Source of the DNA: Dendrolimus kikuchii
Taxonomy: Eukaryota > Arthropoda > Insecta > Lepidoptera > Lasiocampidae
DNA: 64,000 nt
Assembly (NCBI GenBank): GCA_019925095.2
Contig: CM034394.1
Span: forward strand, 8,878,272-8,942,271
Direction of reading: 5' to 3'
Part shown: in pieces, positions 12,948 through 24,959 of the stretch
Numbering within the stretch: the first letter of the stretch is position 1
Layout of the letters: each line of letters opens with the position of its first letter
The notes under the pieces: generated by a model
The model's input: the letters and a program-made list of their open reading frames with translations, nothing else
Told to the model about the DNA's origin: nothing
Database searches by the model: none
Translations under genes and position numbers: made by a program

Positions 12948-13455
12948 TGTTACGAGATTAGCGGGAATCGAATTAAAATTCCATTAGAATTACTATAGAG
13001 TTTATTAGAACTATACAAACACGTATAACACAGGTACAAATATAACCGAACACAACAAATCCAAACGTAATGAAGAAGGTTGTAATTCAATAAAACGCGC
13101 AAAGTCCGTCACTATTAGATTCCCCAATGTACACACGTCTCGCTTTGATTGTGGTTCTCGCTCAACTGCCCCCTCTGTCCATCAGGCCGTCGTTCTATAT
13201 ATACCTCACAAATACAAATGTGCCCGTATCGTAGTCGACGTAATCCGCAACACCTGGCTAATTATTCAGCAGCAAGCGGCCGTAAACGATTACAATAGAA
13301 CAACAAGCTGTTCTCTAGAAACGTATGCCAATAAGTAAACAAAAGAAGACGATCATAAAAAAATTACAATCAGTTCAAACGCCGACAGGTAATAAAATGT
13401 GTTTTTTACAGATATGCAGGTGGAATTTGTGTTTGTCGGAACCTAAGTTGTAACA
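12948..13455 (+). mobile_element. solo LTR (508 bp)
   Basis: It begins TGTTACGAG and ends GTTGTAACA, an LTR with TG..CA ends and a short terminal inverted repeat (TGTTAC/GTAACA). A 4-bp target duplication, TTAT, flanks it at 12944-12947 and 13456-13459. The same sequence recurs at 56839-57853 and as a minus-strand relic at 53717-53932. There is no internal region, so it looks like the product of LTR-LTR recombination of a Gypsy-like element; the family assignment rests only on the 4-bp duplication. Strand is given by the orientation shared with the 56839 copy. Confidence 0.8.
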
Positions 13456-13459
13456 TTAT

Positions 13460-14044
13460 ATTTCTTAATATATTAATGTCGACTAGAGAGGTTAGTCGTT
13501 ACAGTATTGCTGTCTACTCACAGAGGTCTGGCTGGTCTCGTCCAGATATGGTTGATTTATTTTTTATACAGAACATATATCTGTACCGGTGACCGATGAG
13601 CTTTTAGCTTATTGGTATGTCTCTAACATCTAGTCTCAATTGCGGCTCATACATCGAGTCTATAGCCCAAACTGCGGCTAAAAGTACCTTCTATGTAAGC
13701 TTGCTCGACCTTAGACCATATCTCCGCTCAAATCGAGCGAGATAATGGTCAAACGCGAACCTATACAGTGATAAAAAATATGCAATTTCGTTTTATTTTT
13801 GCTGTTTAGTTTATAATTGAGTTAATTTTTATATTTATTAAATTAATTTAATACAACATGCTTACTGCAAATACTTGGTTTTATTATGATACTTAATCTT
13901 AAAGGCTTTATAAAAGTTCATCATCATTGGTGTTTGGTAAACTGCATACAAATGTAACTTGTATCTTTATGATACCCGCGATTCATACCAATGACGTGGG
14001 TGTGAATCCTGTCCAGGGAGTATGCAATGCTTAGCCTTTTATCT
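13460..14044. other. intergenic DNA, no gene seen
   Basis: No frame of note and no match to other repeats in the window. Confidence 0.35.
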
Positions 14045-14292
14045 TATATCTTATACCAATATATAAAGCTGAAGAGTTTGTTTGTTTGAACGCGCTAATC
14101 TCAAGAACTACTAGTCTGATTTGAAAAATTCTTTCAGTGTTAAATAGCCCATTTATTGAGGAAGGCTATAGGCTATATATCATCACGCTAAGACCAACAG
14201 GAGCGGAGCACCAATGAGGAATGTTTCAAAATTGGGGGGTTTTAAAAACAAATTCCACGCGGATGACGTCGCGGGCACAGCTAGTAATTTAA
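14045..14292 (-). repeat. lepidopteran repeat B (ACTAGC..GTCCGCGTGGAA..TATTAGTATAAG), copy 1
   Basis: Reverse complement of the copy at 35150-35395 along its whole length: TATATAAAGCTGAAGAGTTT, GAACGCGCTAATCTCA, ATTCTTTCAGTGTTA, CATTTAT.GAGGAAG, CTATAGGCTATATATCA, TTCCACGCGGA and CGCGGGCA..GCTAGTA. This family is very abundant in Lepidoptera; its class is not clear from the sequence. Confidence 0.8.
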
Positions 14293-15013
14293 TATATATG
14301 TTATTACAATTACAACAAGCCGATGGTGAAGAAAAACCCAGCGAGGAAACAGGCACATTAAGATTAACGATGTGTGCCGACCCGCCTATGATAAGCGAGT
14401 AGTAGGAATGCCATCCGTTCTTCTAAAAATTGACGAAGCTCAAACCCAGCAGTAAGAATATCATTATTGTTTGTGACAATTAAGCATTTTGATACTATAT
14501 TAAGGCCTTAACGCCGTTATTAAACAACCGCAGATCAGTAATCTGTACTTTCTGTTTTATGTAGATGTATCCAGGATTGCTTATATTTCCAAAACAATAT
14601 TACAATATAGAGAATTTGACTGCAATAAATTCTTGCCAATTTTTTACTTTGTTAGACTACAAATATACCAGTAGTCGTATATTTTAATCTCATTGGACTT
14701 GTTTTGCGAATGGGTGCGCATACATATTTAAATGCATTATATGGTGCTTATGGATTTTCCATATTAGTATTCAATGCAGTGTCCTATCTACCTCTGTCTG
14801 CGGACTGGTCGAACGATTACATTAATCCTACGTGAGCTTTGTGCCACTACATATTGAAATTATTTTGTGGTCCCGCTTTTAGTATAAATTGTTCTGATAT
14901 TACTACTCGGTTCACATAAGCACAAATTGGGTGGAGTGTGTTGCAATATATGTATACTTTTTATGGTAGACTCTGTGTTTATTGTAAAATTTCTTTGAGT
15001 CTGTAATTTTTGA

Positions 15014-15153
15014 GGGCCTAAAGCGGCTGTTCTCGAAGATTCGTTTAAAAAAATATGACAACTATTAAAATAAAATGAAACTTTATGCTATGTCTTACAT
15101 CTACCAGTATATTTAGACATGCGTAAGTTTCACTAAGCGACTACTTTAGGCCA
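15014..15153 (+). mobile_element. MITE, copy 1 (TIR GGCCTAAAG)
   Basis: About 140 bp with inverted ends GGGCCTAAAGCGG and TTTAGGCC. The inside (ATATGACAA, TGAAACTTTATGCTATGTCT, TACCAGTATA, TTTCACTAAGCG) matches the reverse complement of 38712-38884. It has no coding capacity and no clear target duplication. Confidence 0.6.
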
Positions 15154-15256
15154 CCTGTTCTTATATTCTTCTTTTATTACATTAGTAATTTAAAAACTTT
15201 CATATTGACTATTTGAGACATCTAGAACATATATATTATAGAGTTTAATTCAAATT

Positions 15257-15389
15257 GAAGTGAAAAATGAATCGCAATAAAATTTTAACTTGAAGTTTTA
15301 CAGGCAGATTGTTAATGTACTTGTACAATTGGAAAACCTGCCCCTAAAACTTCCAAGTTAAAATGTTGTTGCGATTTTTTTGTCACTTG
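15257..15389. repeat. 133-bp hairpin with ~65-base arms
   Basis: Left arm 15257-15320 and right arm 15321-15389 are imperfect reverse complements with almost no loop. Paired blocks include ATCGCAAT with GTTGCGAT, ATTTTAACTT with AAGTTAAAAT, GAAGTTTTA with TAAAACTTC, and GGCAG with CTGCC. Two copies of CACTTGTCCGTTG follow at 15385-15425. It may be a foldback element or a transcribed hairpin. Confidence 0.75.
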
Positions 15390-15429
15390 TCCGTTGTGAC
15401 TCGTTTTTCCACTTGTCCGTTGAAGTTTC

Positions 15430-17080
15430 ACTTCTACTATGTCCCAACAAACATTTCGATGTTTCAGCAGGTTTACTGCAAATTATGATTTAGTTAGGTT
15501 AGGTACATTTTAATGAGTGAATTCTTTATTTACACATATTTTATTTTATCAAACAAAAAAACTGAATTCGATCCGCAAGCAATAAAAACGTCGATAGTCT
15601 ACTCTAACATTATGCCGCCTCTCACCACGTCTACTCTTAAATTATACCACCTTTACCACGACCGTAACACTTTTTGTGACAGAAAGATCCTAATACACCC
15701 CCCCCCCCGTCTATATAGAAGTTTCACTCCGAAAAATAATATGTGAATAATTAGATCTGGAGTGAGTTTAGTTTTGCGGTTAAAATTGCGTGGAAAGGTA
15801 TCTTAGAAATTCTTTGAAGCCAAGGACGTGGCGCCATCGCAATATTGCAGGCGTTCATAGTGGTTATAACCAGTCAATCAGGTTGCCCATAAAGCGTGTT
15901 TGCGTTCTTAAAAATGAAACTAATCATAAAATCACAACCCATTTAAAATAAATAAATGTAAACAACTTTAATTTATATCGCAAATTGAACTTTTCAGTCA
16001 ATACCGTCGGATTGATTCGAATGTACTTGTGAAATAAAAATCAGCGAGTATTCACTTTCTAGTTATTTGAAAACTTTATTTATATCGTAGTTAACGTTCA
16101 AATAAGTTTTGTTCGACTCTTTTTACAGACCGTTCCATCGAATTTGAGCGTCTATATCATTCCAACATGTTTTCAACAGAACAACTTTAAATTGAGCACA
16201 AGTCTATTGATGTGTAGGATTTTAGTATTGGTCCAAGTTTTGCAAAAAGTTAAAAATATTTTTTTAATTTATTTAATTGTTATCCAAACCATTCTCGTCT
16301 TCTTTTACATTTAGTGACGATGATATTAGTTAGGGAACTCAAATAAATAGTTGGTTTTGCAAGATTAGAAATTTATAAATAGCAGTGAGCCGGTTTCTTC
16401 GATGAAAGACTGATAGCTGATACAGCAAATGATTCTTATAGTGTAGACCGCATCTCAGCAGTAATCATGTAGAGCGATTTGGGCTGGATTCCTGCAGTTC
16501 AGTGTTTATTAATAAATTGCGAATGAGTGACTAGATGAAAATAGATTTCGAATTATTATGGCCGTTGGCATAACGATCGCCTTTAATTAAAATTAGTTAA
16601 TCATATTAAACTGCCTAAATACGTTCTACACAAAACGTATTGACAGTTCTTTAAAGATATTTAGCGGAAAATTTTGCGTTGTGCAAGACGCTAATTATAT
16701 TTAAAGGTGTTAAATACGTATTGTGTATCTAAAATAAATTTAGGCAACCTTATGCAAGCGGCTCTTAAACTAGAATCGGACTAACAGTCGATAGAAGAAA
16801 TCTTAAGATTTTTATTCTAGTTGCTGACGCGTTTGAGAACTGTAAGACTGAATTATGAGGAGTACTGATTATTACTACTGGGAGTATTCTATAAAATACG
16901 CTTAAGGTCTAAACTTAACTTATAAGTTACAATAATTTATTTGCTTTCATATAAGTAGATTGATTTCGTCTGTACTATAAGTTAATAAATCTTTATTCCG
17001 GTTGAGTTTGAATGAACTTAATCAGAAAAATGTCTGGGGGCTAATTCGCAGCAGCAGATTTAGAAAATACAACTTTTAGA
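15430..17080. other. AT-rich intergenic DNA, no gene seen
   Basis: Nothing beyond short frames. An (C)n run of about 11 lies near 15699-15709. Confidence 0.4.
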
Positions 17081-17084
17081 ATAT

Positions 17085-17612
17085 TTATCTGTCTGTTAGA
17101 ACATTACGTGAAAACTACAGAACGGATTTAAATGAAACTCGACACAAAGCTAGCTTATACCCGGGACGGAACTTAGGATATTTTTTGTCCTCCTAAACGA
17201 CGTCGGGTTCGTGGGATAGAAGGATATATTGAAAAAGATGACACTATGGTCGCGTTGTTGTGTAGTGTTGCAATTTATTAAAAAATATTTTGTCGTCGTG
17301 ACAAAGCGAAGCTTCGCTGGCACGTGCTGATCTATACCGATAAACGAAATTGAAGTGTCAGTTTGTAATGTTAAAATAAAAATATGAAAAAAAGGGGGGG
17401 GGGGGATGCGATGATAATTCGGATAAGGACAGTCCGAAAATGAAATTTTGAGAATTTTTGTCTGTCTATCTAGATGTTCCGACTAATCTCTGAAAAGGCT
17501 GGACCGATTTTGACGGGACATTTACTGGCAAATAGCTGAGTATAAGGAATAACTTAGGCTACATTGTTTTAGGGTTCGACGGGACGAAGTTTCGGGCACA
17601 GCTAGTGACGAA
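17085..17612 (+). repeat. tandem pair of 'CTGTCTGT..GGACCGATTTTGA..GCACAGCTAGT' repeats
   Basis: Monomer 2 (about 17345-17612) has TTGTCTGTCTATCTAGATG, GGCTGGACCGATTTTGACGG and ends CGGGACGAAGTTTCGGGCAC plus AGCTAGT. Monomer 1 (17085-17340) is a diverged relative with ATCTGTCTGTTAG, ACAGAACGGATTTAAATG and AAACGACGTCGGG. A (G)n run of about 11 lies at 17394-17405. Class unknown. Confidence 0.5.
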
Positions 17613-18042
17613 TATTTTTTTATCATGGACGTCAACATTCTTTCGGTATATACCTAGGTGTTTAGTTTTGTATAGAATGGATAAACACTCCGTTTATTTT
17701 ATAAAGAATGAGTTCCTTTAAAACTGGTGTATCATAAAAACCAAGAATGCTGAAGCTGTCAGTGTGAAATAGGCTATCCCGATTTCGATCACGTAGTTCT
17801 AACGAGGCGTCGAGACTGTAGCTCGTTGAACAGCTATCGATCGCAGTACATGTTGAGATGATGGATTCAGTGCAATGGTAATTGGTAAAAAGATTTAAAT
17901 TTCTATATAATTTGAAATTGGAGTATGTACCTACCTATATATACCCGTATAAATGTATTTTGTGCGTTTGGTTAAAATACAACAAATAATATTTCATGAC
18001 CTCATGACATTTACCAGCAGTAATATGTGCAATATTCTTGCC

Positions 18043-18290
18043 ACGGGTTGTCTAGAAAAGATCGCTTTTTAGCGATAAGACCGCTCTTTGTACACAATTA
18101 GAATAATACTAGTTCGTACATACATACATACATACATAACTTCACGCCAGTTCCCTTGCGGGGTAGGCACGAACAACAGAGCGCCATTTAGGCTTATTCT
18201 TACACACCTCACTTGCTTCTTTGACATTCATAACTCTAGTACGTAAGTTTTCTTTAATGGTGTACAATAAAGTGTTATCTATCTATCTAT
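18043..18290 (+). repeat. LINE 3' end (GGGTTGTCTAGAAAAGATCGC), split by a younger insertion
   Basis: The left part, 18043-18118, reads ACGGGTTGTCTAGAAAAG, ATCGC..TTAGCGATAAG and ACCGCTCTTTG. The right part, from 18236, reads TGGTGTACAATAAAGTGTTA and a (TATC)n tail. Together they form a 3' terminus also present at 39775-39900 and, diverged, at 28905-28990. Bases 18119-18235 are a later insertion. Confidence 0.75.
18119..18235 (-). mobile_element. (ACAT)n-tailed LINE, 117-bp truncated copy A
   Basis: The minus strand reads the last codons of the LINE protein and a stop, then a short 3' end finishing in (ATGT)n. Flanks are a 10-bp target duplication, CTAGTTCGTA at 18109-18118 and CTAGTACGTA at 18236-18245 (one mismatch). 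Near-identical to copies at 19436, 25955, 26387, 56963 and 58516. Confidence 0.9.
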
Positions 18291-18299
18291 GTATACTTC

Positions 18300-19420
18300 T
18301 CAATATATCAATGATTTATGTATCTATGAAATTAAAAAGTTAGACACATCTATCGCAATTTAACATAAATATATGATGCAATCTTATGCTATATACATAA
18401 TATAGATTTAAATATCTCATCTAATATCTACTCTATTTAATTAATAAACTTTTTAAGTACGAAAAAAGTATTTGGCTAACCAGTTATGGTCACTAAGGAA
18501 CAATGTTTTTTTTTAATTATTCTGCTATTTTTAGCGGACTGTAGGCTACTCCACTCGAAAAAAGTTTTACCAGCTTAATTTTGAAAGGCATATGCTCCAC
18601 TCCTGACTGGGGAGTACGAGTATGTATACATTATTGGGGCAATTTTTCGATATTGATATAAATATGTTATTGCTACAATCACCGGGCACTGAGAGTGCTC
18701 AAGCGTTGAGTGGTATACGTCTACTTAACTATAAACGAGGATTTATTAATTATATTATTGTTTTACTTGTTATTTGTAAATTAAGTATCTATCATAAAAT
18801 GTTAAAGTAGAATAGCGTTGTAACGTCTATCATGTTACCTATAATGTACAAGGTAATATATGAACTAGGGCTTTAAAATAGACACTTTTTAGAATAGCAT
18901 TTTGAATTAGATATATTGGTCGGTTCAAGGCATAGCACAAGGTTCCACATTATTTTGAGACTTGTCATATTCATAATACGAATCTGCGAAAGCATTTGCT
19001 TTAGGCCCTCTATTATTTAATGTACTCACTAATTAGATTGAAGGTAGTTTGATGTAAAATAAATAAATTTATATTCTTTCATTATCTTTATTTCCAGGGC
19101 TTGAACTTACTCTACCGTAACACAGTTTGAAACTAATAAGGGAAGTAATGATTGTCACAAATGTTAAATTATGCACTTTAGTGGAATACTTCCAAGCCAA
19201 TAGATGGCGCTTTACAATAATTTAGGTTGTAAACAATTCCCGAAACTTACAAAGAATATAAAATTTTCAACTACTTATAACAGTTAACAGATAGGCCTAA
19301 GCCTGCGAAGAACAACACTAGCCTCGCTGGAAGATCTTCCTTTGATTTGAGACAGAGGAGCATTCTATCTCGCTCCTCCAACTGGTCGAGACATTACTTC
19401 AGCACTACTGTATATGGTAC
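18300..19420. other. AT-rich intergenic DNA, no gene seen
   Basis: No supported gene. Bases 19290-19390 are less AT-rich but unassigned. Confidence 0.35.
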
Positions 19421-19435
19421 TTGTACAAGTTATTA

Positions 19436-19489
19436 CATACATACATACATACATAACTTCACGCCAGTTCCCTTGCGGGGTAGGCACGA
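19436..19489 (-). mobile_element. (ACAT)n-tailed LINE, 54-bp truncated copy B
   Basis: Only the (ACAT)n tail and about 34 bases of the LINE 3' end (TTCACGCCAGTTCCCTTGCG and on). A perfect 11-bp target duplication, ACAAGTTATTA, flanks it at 19425-19435 and 19490-19500. This is the shortest copy in the window. Confidence 0.92.
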
Positions 19490-19500
19490 ACAAGTTATTA

Positions 19501-22380
19501 CTGGACATAAATAGCATTTTTAATTCTTTAAAACTCTTTATTTTATCGAATGCTTCTATGATGATTATACTGTGTACCTACTAGCTCTATACGTATGAAT
19601 TGACGTTTTTCACTAAAACCATAATAAATGTTCGACTAGTTTCGGAACAGGGTTAATTTATAGAGGATCGGGGATCTGTTTTGAAATTGGTTTATAAATT
19701 GTAGCATGGTCGTGCGTGTAGATTTCGTGTAGCCTTTTAGGAAGTGGATAAAGTAAATTTAATATAGACATATATCTATTAGCACTAGTATTGGTACTAC
19801 TATTGTATATAATTATACATACACCCACAAAAGGTATGCTGATGCAGAAAGTATACAACTTGCGAATGGAGATATTAAAATGTACACATTCTAACTTTTT
19901 ATCGAAATTCTGACAAAATTTAACGATTACTTTGCCATGTACTTGCATATAGTTATATTTAAATATCATTACGTCGTTAAGAAAAGGAAGGGGATGGAAC
20001 CAAAACTTGGTACATTAGCATCAGGCTATTTCTAAACAAAAGTACCCTTCATATCATTTAAGCGAATTAATAAAGCGGTAGTTAAGAGGGTCATAAGGCT
20101 AGATTAGAATAATTTCTTATGAAAGACCCAACGTGTCAATTGTAGCTAAAGTTTCAAAAATTATAATAATTTTATCTATGTTCATGATTTTATAAAAAAA
20201 TATGTTAAATCTTGTCGCAAAAATATGTCCAACTTGTTTAACAGGACTGTAACAAAAAAAATGTAATTTAAATAATTATTATATATATGTAATTAATTAT
20301 TTATTTAAGGCTATGTGAAAATTTCTTTTTAGAGTTACTATATCAATGAGTTCTAGTAATCTACTTTTATTATTCTCTAACACAAGACTCTTATATATAG
20401 TGCGTTATCTATGCACTAGACTAATGGTTTTTAGCTCCGAAAATCTTTTTGGCGATTGGCCAGTTATCGAAGCAGTGTTCTGAAGCCTTATTTATGGCCA
20501 GTTAATAATTTGTTTCAATCTCTAGTGAGTTAGAGCTTCCTTTCAGGCAACTCTTTTGTTTTTTCCGCTCAATGAGTTTTATTAACAGTTGTTTATTTTT
20601 ATTTTTGTTGAGTTTTATAATATACACTATGGATAAATTTTTCAAATAGGCCTTCATGACCAAATCTGAATCTTGGGTTCGATTTTTAATGAAAACTAAG
20701 ACGGAATCATTAGATTTTTGTAAAATAAGATCAAGAATCGAATCGGCTGATTTTAAATAAAATAGCATGTTGTTATATTACACCAAATCATAGTGTAGCT
20801 TGTAAAAATCAATTTCTGTGAAGGAATATTAAACATTAACTAAGACAAATTATTTTGCATATCCTGTTCATATGTATTTATGCTCAAAACTTTATGCTCA
20901 TCTAATAAATCAAACTCTTGTAATGAAACGTCTGGATTTAACTAGTTGAGTGCGCGCTTCCTTAGTACATACTGTTGGAAGTTCCTAACTCAATTCAGTT
21001 GGAGATATACGATGTAATTTGTAAACTTGTTGTTTAGATTCATTCATACGCATATCAAATTGAACAGAAATTTATTCCAGAAGACACAAACTCATGTTTA
21101 AGTTGGATATTGGTTGCTAGTAAAAAAATACAGAAATGGCTACATTTAATTTGGTATAAATTAGATAATAAACCTCTCATTGTTAGGATCAAGCTCCTCA
21201 TTTGGCCAATGAACGAACATATTAGTCACGCATTACGCTTATCTAAGGTGAATTTCCAGTCTAAAATGGTCAGCAGTGTGTGTAGTGTGCTTCGCTATTT
21301 TATTCTTCGCCATCAGCGTAATTATTCTCTTTATATAAAAATGTGCATTTAAGACAAGAAGAGACGATATATATTTATGCCGCCTTTGCCAGGTCCTGAT
21401 AAAAGAGATAGGCCCAATGACATGCATGCCAAGCTCTCACAATGAGAGGAGCTGAAGATTGCGCTAAGTAGAGAAGAAAAAGTTAGGAAGCGACCCGCAG
21501 ACTCTGAAGCAGATGCTCCGAAGCCCAACAGGATTTTTCGTTAATATCAGGATGATGATGCATTTCATGCATGTAATCCTGCCTAATCGTTGAGCGCCCC
21601 TCAGGTTTCGAATCAACATTATTAGAATAAGATGCGGGTACATTAGGTATTTATCTACAGCACAGAAAATTACTTGGTTATATTTTAAGTAAATCCTGGT
21701 TGCTCATATAAAAGAGATAAATTAATACCGACCCACATACTGAACTTAATTTATAATAGAGGTTGTGTTTATTTAATTAATATTTATTATACACAAATTA
21801 CTTTGTTTATTATAGTATCATTATTAATTATTAACGTATGTTTCATGCTCACGAAAATTCAAATAACAACAGGGGATTTTTGTCGGTTAAGGAAGTGTTA
21901 TTCGGGAAATTGGTTTACAATTTCACCCGCATGAAATTGTTTGAAATGTTTCAGTTCTTATGCTTATATATATAAGTGAAGCTGTCTTTAAGTATTCTAT
22001 TGCGGACTCATGTGCTTTAAAAAAAAGGAAGTTTTGTAAATGTGCTCTTCGTAGTTGACTTTGGTCTAACTTTTGGTTTCTGAATCAACACATTAAGCAT
22101 ATTTGAGATGTCTTACATACATATTTTTCTTCAATATCTTAATTATAGAGTATGTCATGGGTATTAATTATTATTCTACGTCTGGTGCCTTTTATATAGC
22201 TTTTTCTAATTTTGCTAAATACATAGCTTATTTTGATAAGCTTATTTATCATTAACCAGTATTTGTATGCCAGTACAAACGCTGATTATGTGAATCCTAT
22301 TTTTAAATAGTAATTATCACTAAGAAACTAAAATTGAACTTCGATTATTATTAATAAACGCAACTATTTTTACATTTTTA
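19501..22380. other. AT-rich intergenic DNA, no gene seen
   Basis: No supported gene or repeat family. Bases 21350-21590 are less AT-rich and have a faint resemblance to lepidopteran LINE tails (GATGATGATGCATTTCATGC), too weak to call. Confidence 0.35.
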
Positions 22381-22384
22381 TGTC

Positions 22385-22470
22385 TGTTTCTAGGAAAACT
22401 GACAGGTAGCTCAACCGATGATAAATGGTTATTGTCGCCTATGGACATCTGTAACATGAAGGAAAAAATA
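22385..22470 (+). repeat. interspersed repeat A, short copy 2
   Basis: TTTCTAGGAAAACTGACAGG, GATGATAAATGGTTATTGTC and GGACATCTGTAACA align with the middle of the copy at 12128-12270; the rest is lost. Confidence 0.5.
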
Positions 22471-22710
22471 GAAGGGAATAAAAATATAGTCCGTAGCTAA
22501 AATGTAATGTTATTATAGTTATAATGAAGTGTTATTTGTAATGGTGGATCTAATTGATACTATTTACTGTTGGTGTAATAACATATAATAGAATTATTGT
22601 CGCACGAATGAAGTATATATAGAATAAGGTCTGATGTTGAGAATTTATATGAGGGTTTATTTATTTTACAAAAACACACAGCTTTACATAATATATGAAT
22701 AAAAATCAAT

Positions 22711-22756
22711 ACATTTTACTACAGCACAAGCATTGTCTTGTGCTATAGTAAAATGT
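22711..22756. repeat. 46-bp near-perfect palindrome
   Basis: Arms of 20 bases, ACATTTTACTACAGCACAAG and CTTGTGCTATAGTAAAATGT, pair with one mismatch around a 6-base loop. Confidence 0.9.
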
Positions 22757-23850
22757 GGTAATAGATAATATTAATAGATAAAAGTGGATCTTACTTTATA
22801 GGCCCAATTAAATAAAGAGAATAATTTAAGTGAAATTATGTCATTACAATAAAAATCAAATGAATCAAATCACTTTTACATATTTCATGACTACCGTCAC
22901 AAAATTTTCTTATACTTTGTTTTAAAATATAAGATATTTATTATACAAAAATTGACACTGCAGGAGTCTCAGTGAAAAGAGGGGGCCACTTTTCACATGC
23001 CATTGCCCCGCGTCAACCACCGACAAATCTAAATGGCTTGGAAAAGCTGCCCGATAGTGCCTTTTCGCCTTTTTCGATTCATTCGTTGTTAGAAAAAAGT
23101 TTGTCGACATCTTTCCGTGAGTGTATAAGCTTTATGGTGCTGCCGTGGATAACTTTTGATTGATCTAATCTTGGCAGGTGTTTACAAATTTTATTTTACT
23201 GTTGAACTAGTAATAGGAGTACTACGTATTGATACTTATAATGTCATATAACGTAAGAGAGGACTAAAAGCTAAGTTTTTCTTTAAATCGTTGTGATTTT
23301 TGTAATTGTAATTTGTAACCGAATTCCAAAGATGTTATAGGTATAACTGTCGCACTAGCGACCGTCAATAAACTATTTGAAAAATTATTTTAAATTTAAT
23401 AAAGAAAGGATTGTCATTAGGTTTCCTGGAAGAGTCAATAGATTTTATGAAAAATATGATCGGAAGGGTAGAATATATTTAATGTTGGCGAGGTGACATA
23501 AATGTAACTTTTGAATCCTAAGAGATAATAAAATAACTAAAGTTTATTGCTTCGTAGTAGTGCATAGTTCTATCATTTTAATGCGAATATTGAAAGTACT
23601 ATACAATAAATACGAAAGTAAATTTTATGTTTGTTATTAAAAATCTGTATCGTAAACCCATAATTGCTCAACTTCAAAATTCATATTTGAATTTTTGGTA
23701 AGGATTATAGGAATACTTCATTTGAAAAGTAACCAAAATAAATATGTCACTAATGACTAGTTACTATCTAGACATCTAGTTCTCTATTAATTTAAATAAA
23801 TTAAATTAGCCATACTTTGCCGATTAGGTACTGAACATAACATAGCAGTG
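22757..23850. other. AT-rich intergenic DNA with an unassigned GC-richer patch
   Basis: No supported gene. Bases 22970-23160 are less AT-rich and have open frames on both strands, a pattern that often marks a repeat fragment, but I cannot name it. Confidence 0.35.
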
Positions 23851-24421
23851 GTAAAGGTGCTCTCTCACCACGAGCATTCGCCTGTAATGTAACATCTACG
23901 ACTAGATTTCGAGCATTACATTACAATACTGCCTCCCTAACTGAAGAACATTCGCCTGTAACGAAAGATGTATGATTCGATTTTGAGCATTTAGTTGAGT
24001 CCACAATGTCAGACGAAATTCTATCAAAAAGTTCCAGACTGTATCATTACAGGCTGCACACTGTAATGCTCGGTTCTCCTCCCTCACTGATGTAATGCTT
24101 GGATCTGTAACGTTATATTACAGGTGAATGCTCGCGGTGGGCACCTTAGCACCTTAAAGAGAACAAAAACTTATTAAAAATTAAAGGGGTATTTTGTTAC
24201 AACTTCTTACACAACGACCGCTTCATATAACACTTAAGAATCAACTATTTACTAAATGCTCAAAATCGAATCATAAATGTTTCGTTGAAGGCGAATGCTC
24301 GTCAGTCAGGGAAGCAGTATTGTAACGTAATACTGAAAATGGAATCATAAACGTTACACTACAGGCGAATGCTCGCCGAGAGCATTTTAAAGAGAACAGA
24401 ACTTACTAACAAATTAAATTG
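23851..24421. repeat. foldback element built from TTACAGGCGAATGCTCG motifs
   Basis: Left arm 23851-23998 and right arm 24251-24390 are imperfect reverse complements over about 140 bases, with a 250-bp spacer. Paired blocks include CGAGCATTCGCCTGTAATG with ACTACAGGCGAATGCTCG, GAACATTCGCCTGTAACG with CGTTGAAGGCGAATGCTC, and GATTCGATTTTGAGCATTTA with TAAATGCTCAAAATCGAATC. Another motif copy at about 24118-24140, followed by CCTTAAAGAGAACAAAAACT, lies in the spacer in the same direction as the right arm, so 24060-24185 and 24295-24421 are diverged direct repeats. There is no coding capacity. It looks like a non-autonomous foldback transposon. Confidence 0.8.
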
Positions 24422-24955
24422 TATTGATTGTAAGACAAAGACCGTATTAATGATGTAACAGTATTATTTAGAAGGTTATTTCTCCCAATCACCGACCCGA
24501 ACTGGAGTACTAAATCTGCGGATCCCATCGATTGCCAATAATGCCAGTAATTACTGCTCCGCCGCCTCCAGCTGTTAATCTTACTTAAGCTCATGCCTTC
24601 CCTCGCCAAGTTTAGTTAAAAATTATCGGCCTCAGGTACGCCCGATTTATTCAACCTTATTTGTTTTATTATGTTTACAACGTACATTGAATTTTTATTG
24701 ACATTAATTTACTTATATTTTCTTAAGTTTTCGCGACTAGTGTACATAATAATACTACGTTTTGACGGTTTTAAGCGCGCTAATTTATTTGACTTTTATT
24801 ATTCCGACTTTTCGGCCACTTTCAGGAGTCGTGATCATGGAAGATAAAGATGTCAAGTATCAATGAGTATTGGTAAAGTTTTATTTAGCCTACCGCCAAC
24901 TTGTTCATTTTAATTATTTAGTTTTAATTTTGTTTATGGTTATTATTTACTCTAT
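24422..24955. other. intergenic DNA, no gene seen
   Basis: No supported gene. Bases 24810-24850 (TTTTCGGCCACTTTCAGGAG) may belong to the repeat that follows. Confidence 0.3.
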
Positions 24956-24959
24956 GGGA

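Noticed and set aside
14214..14402. 62-codon plus-strand protein
   Set aside because: Lies on the reverse strand of interspersed repeat B.
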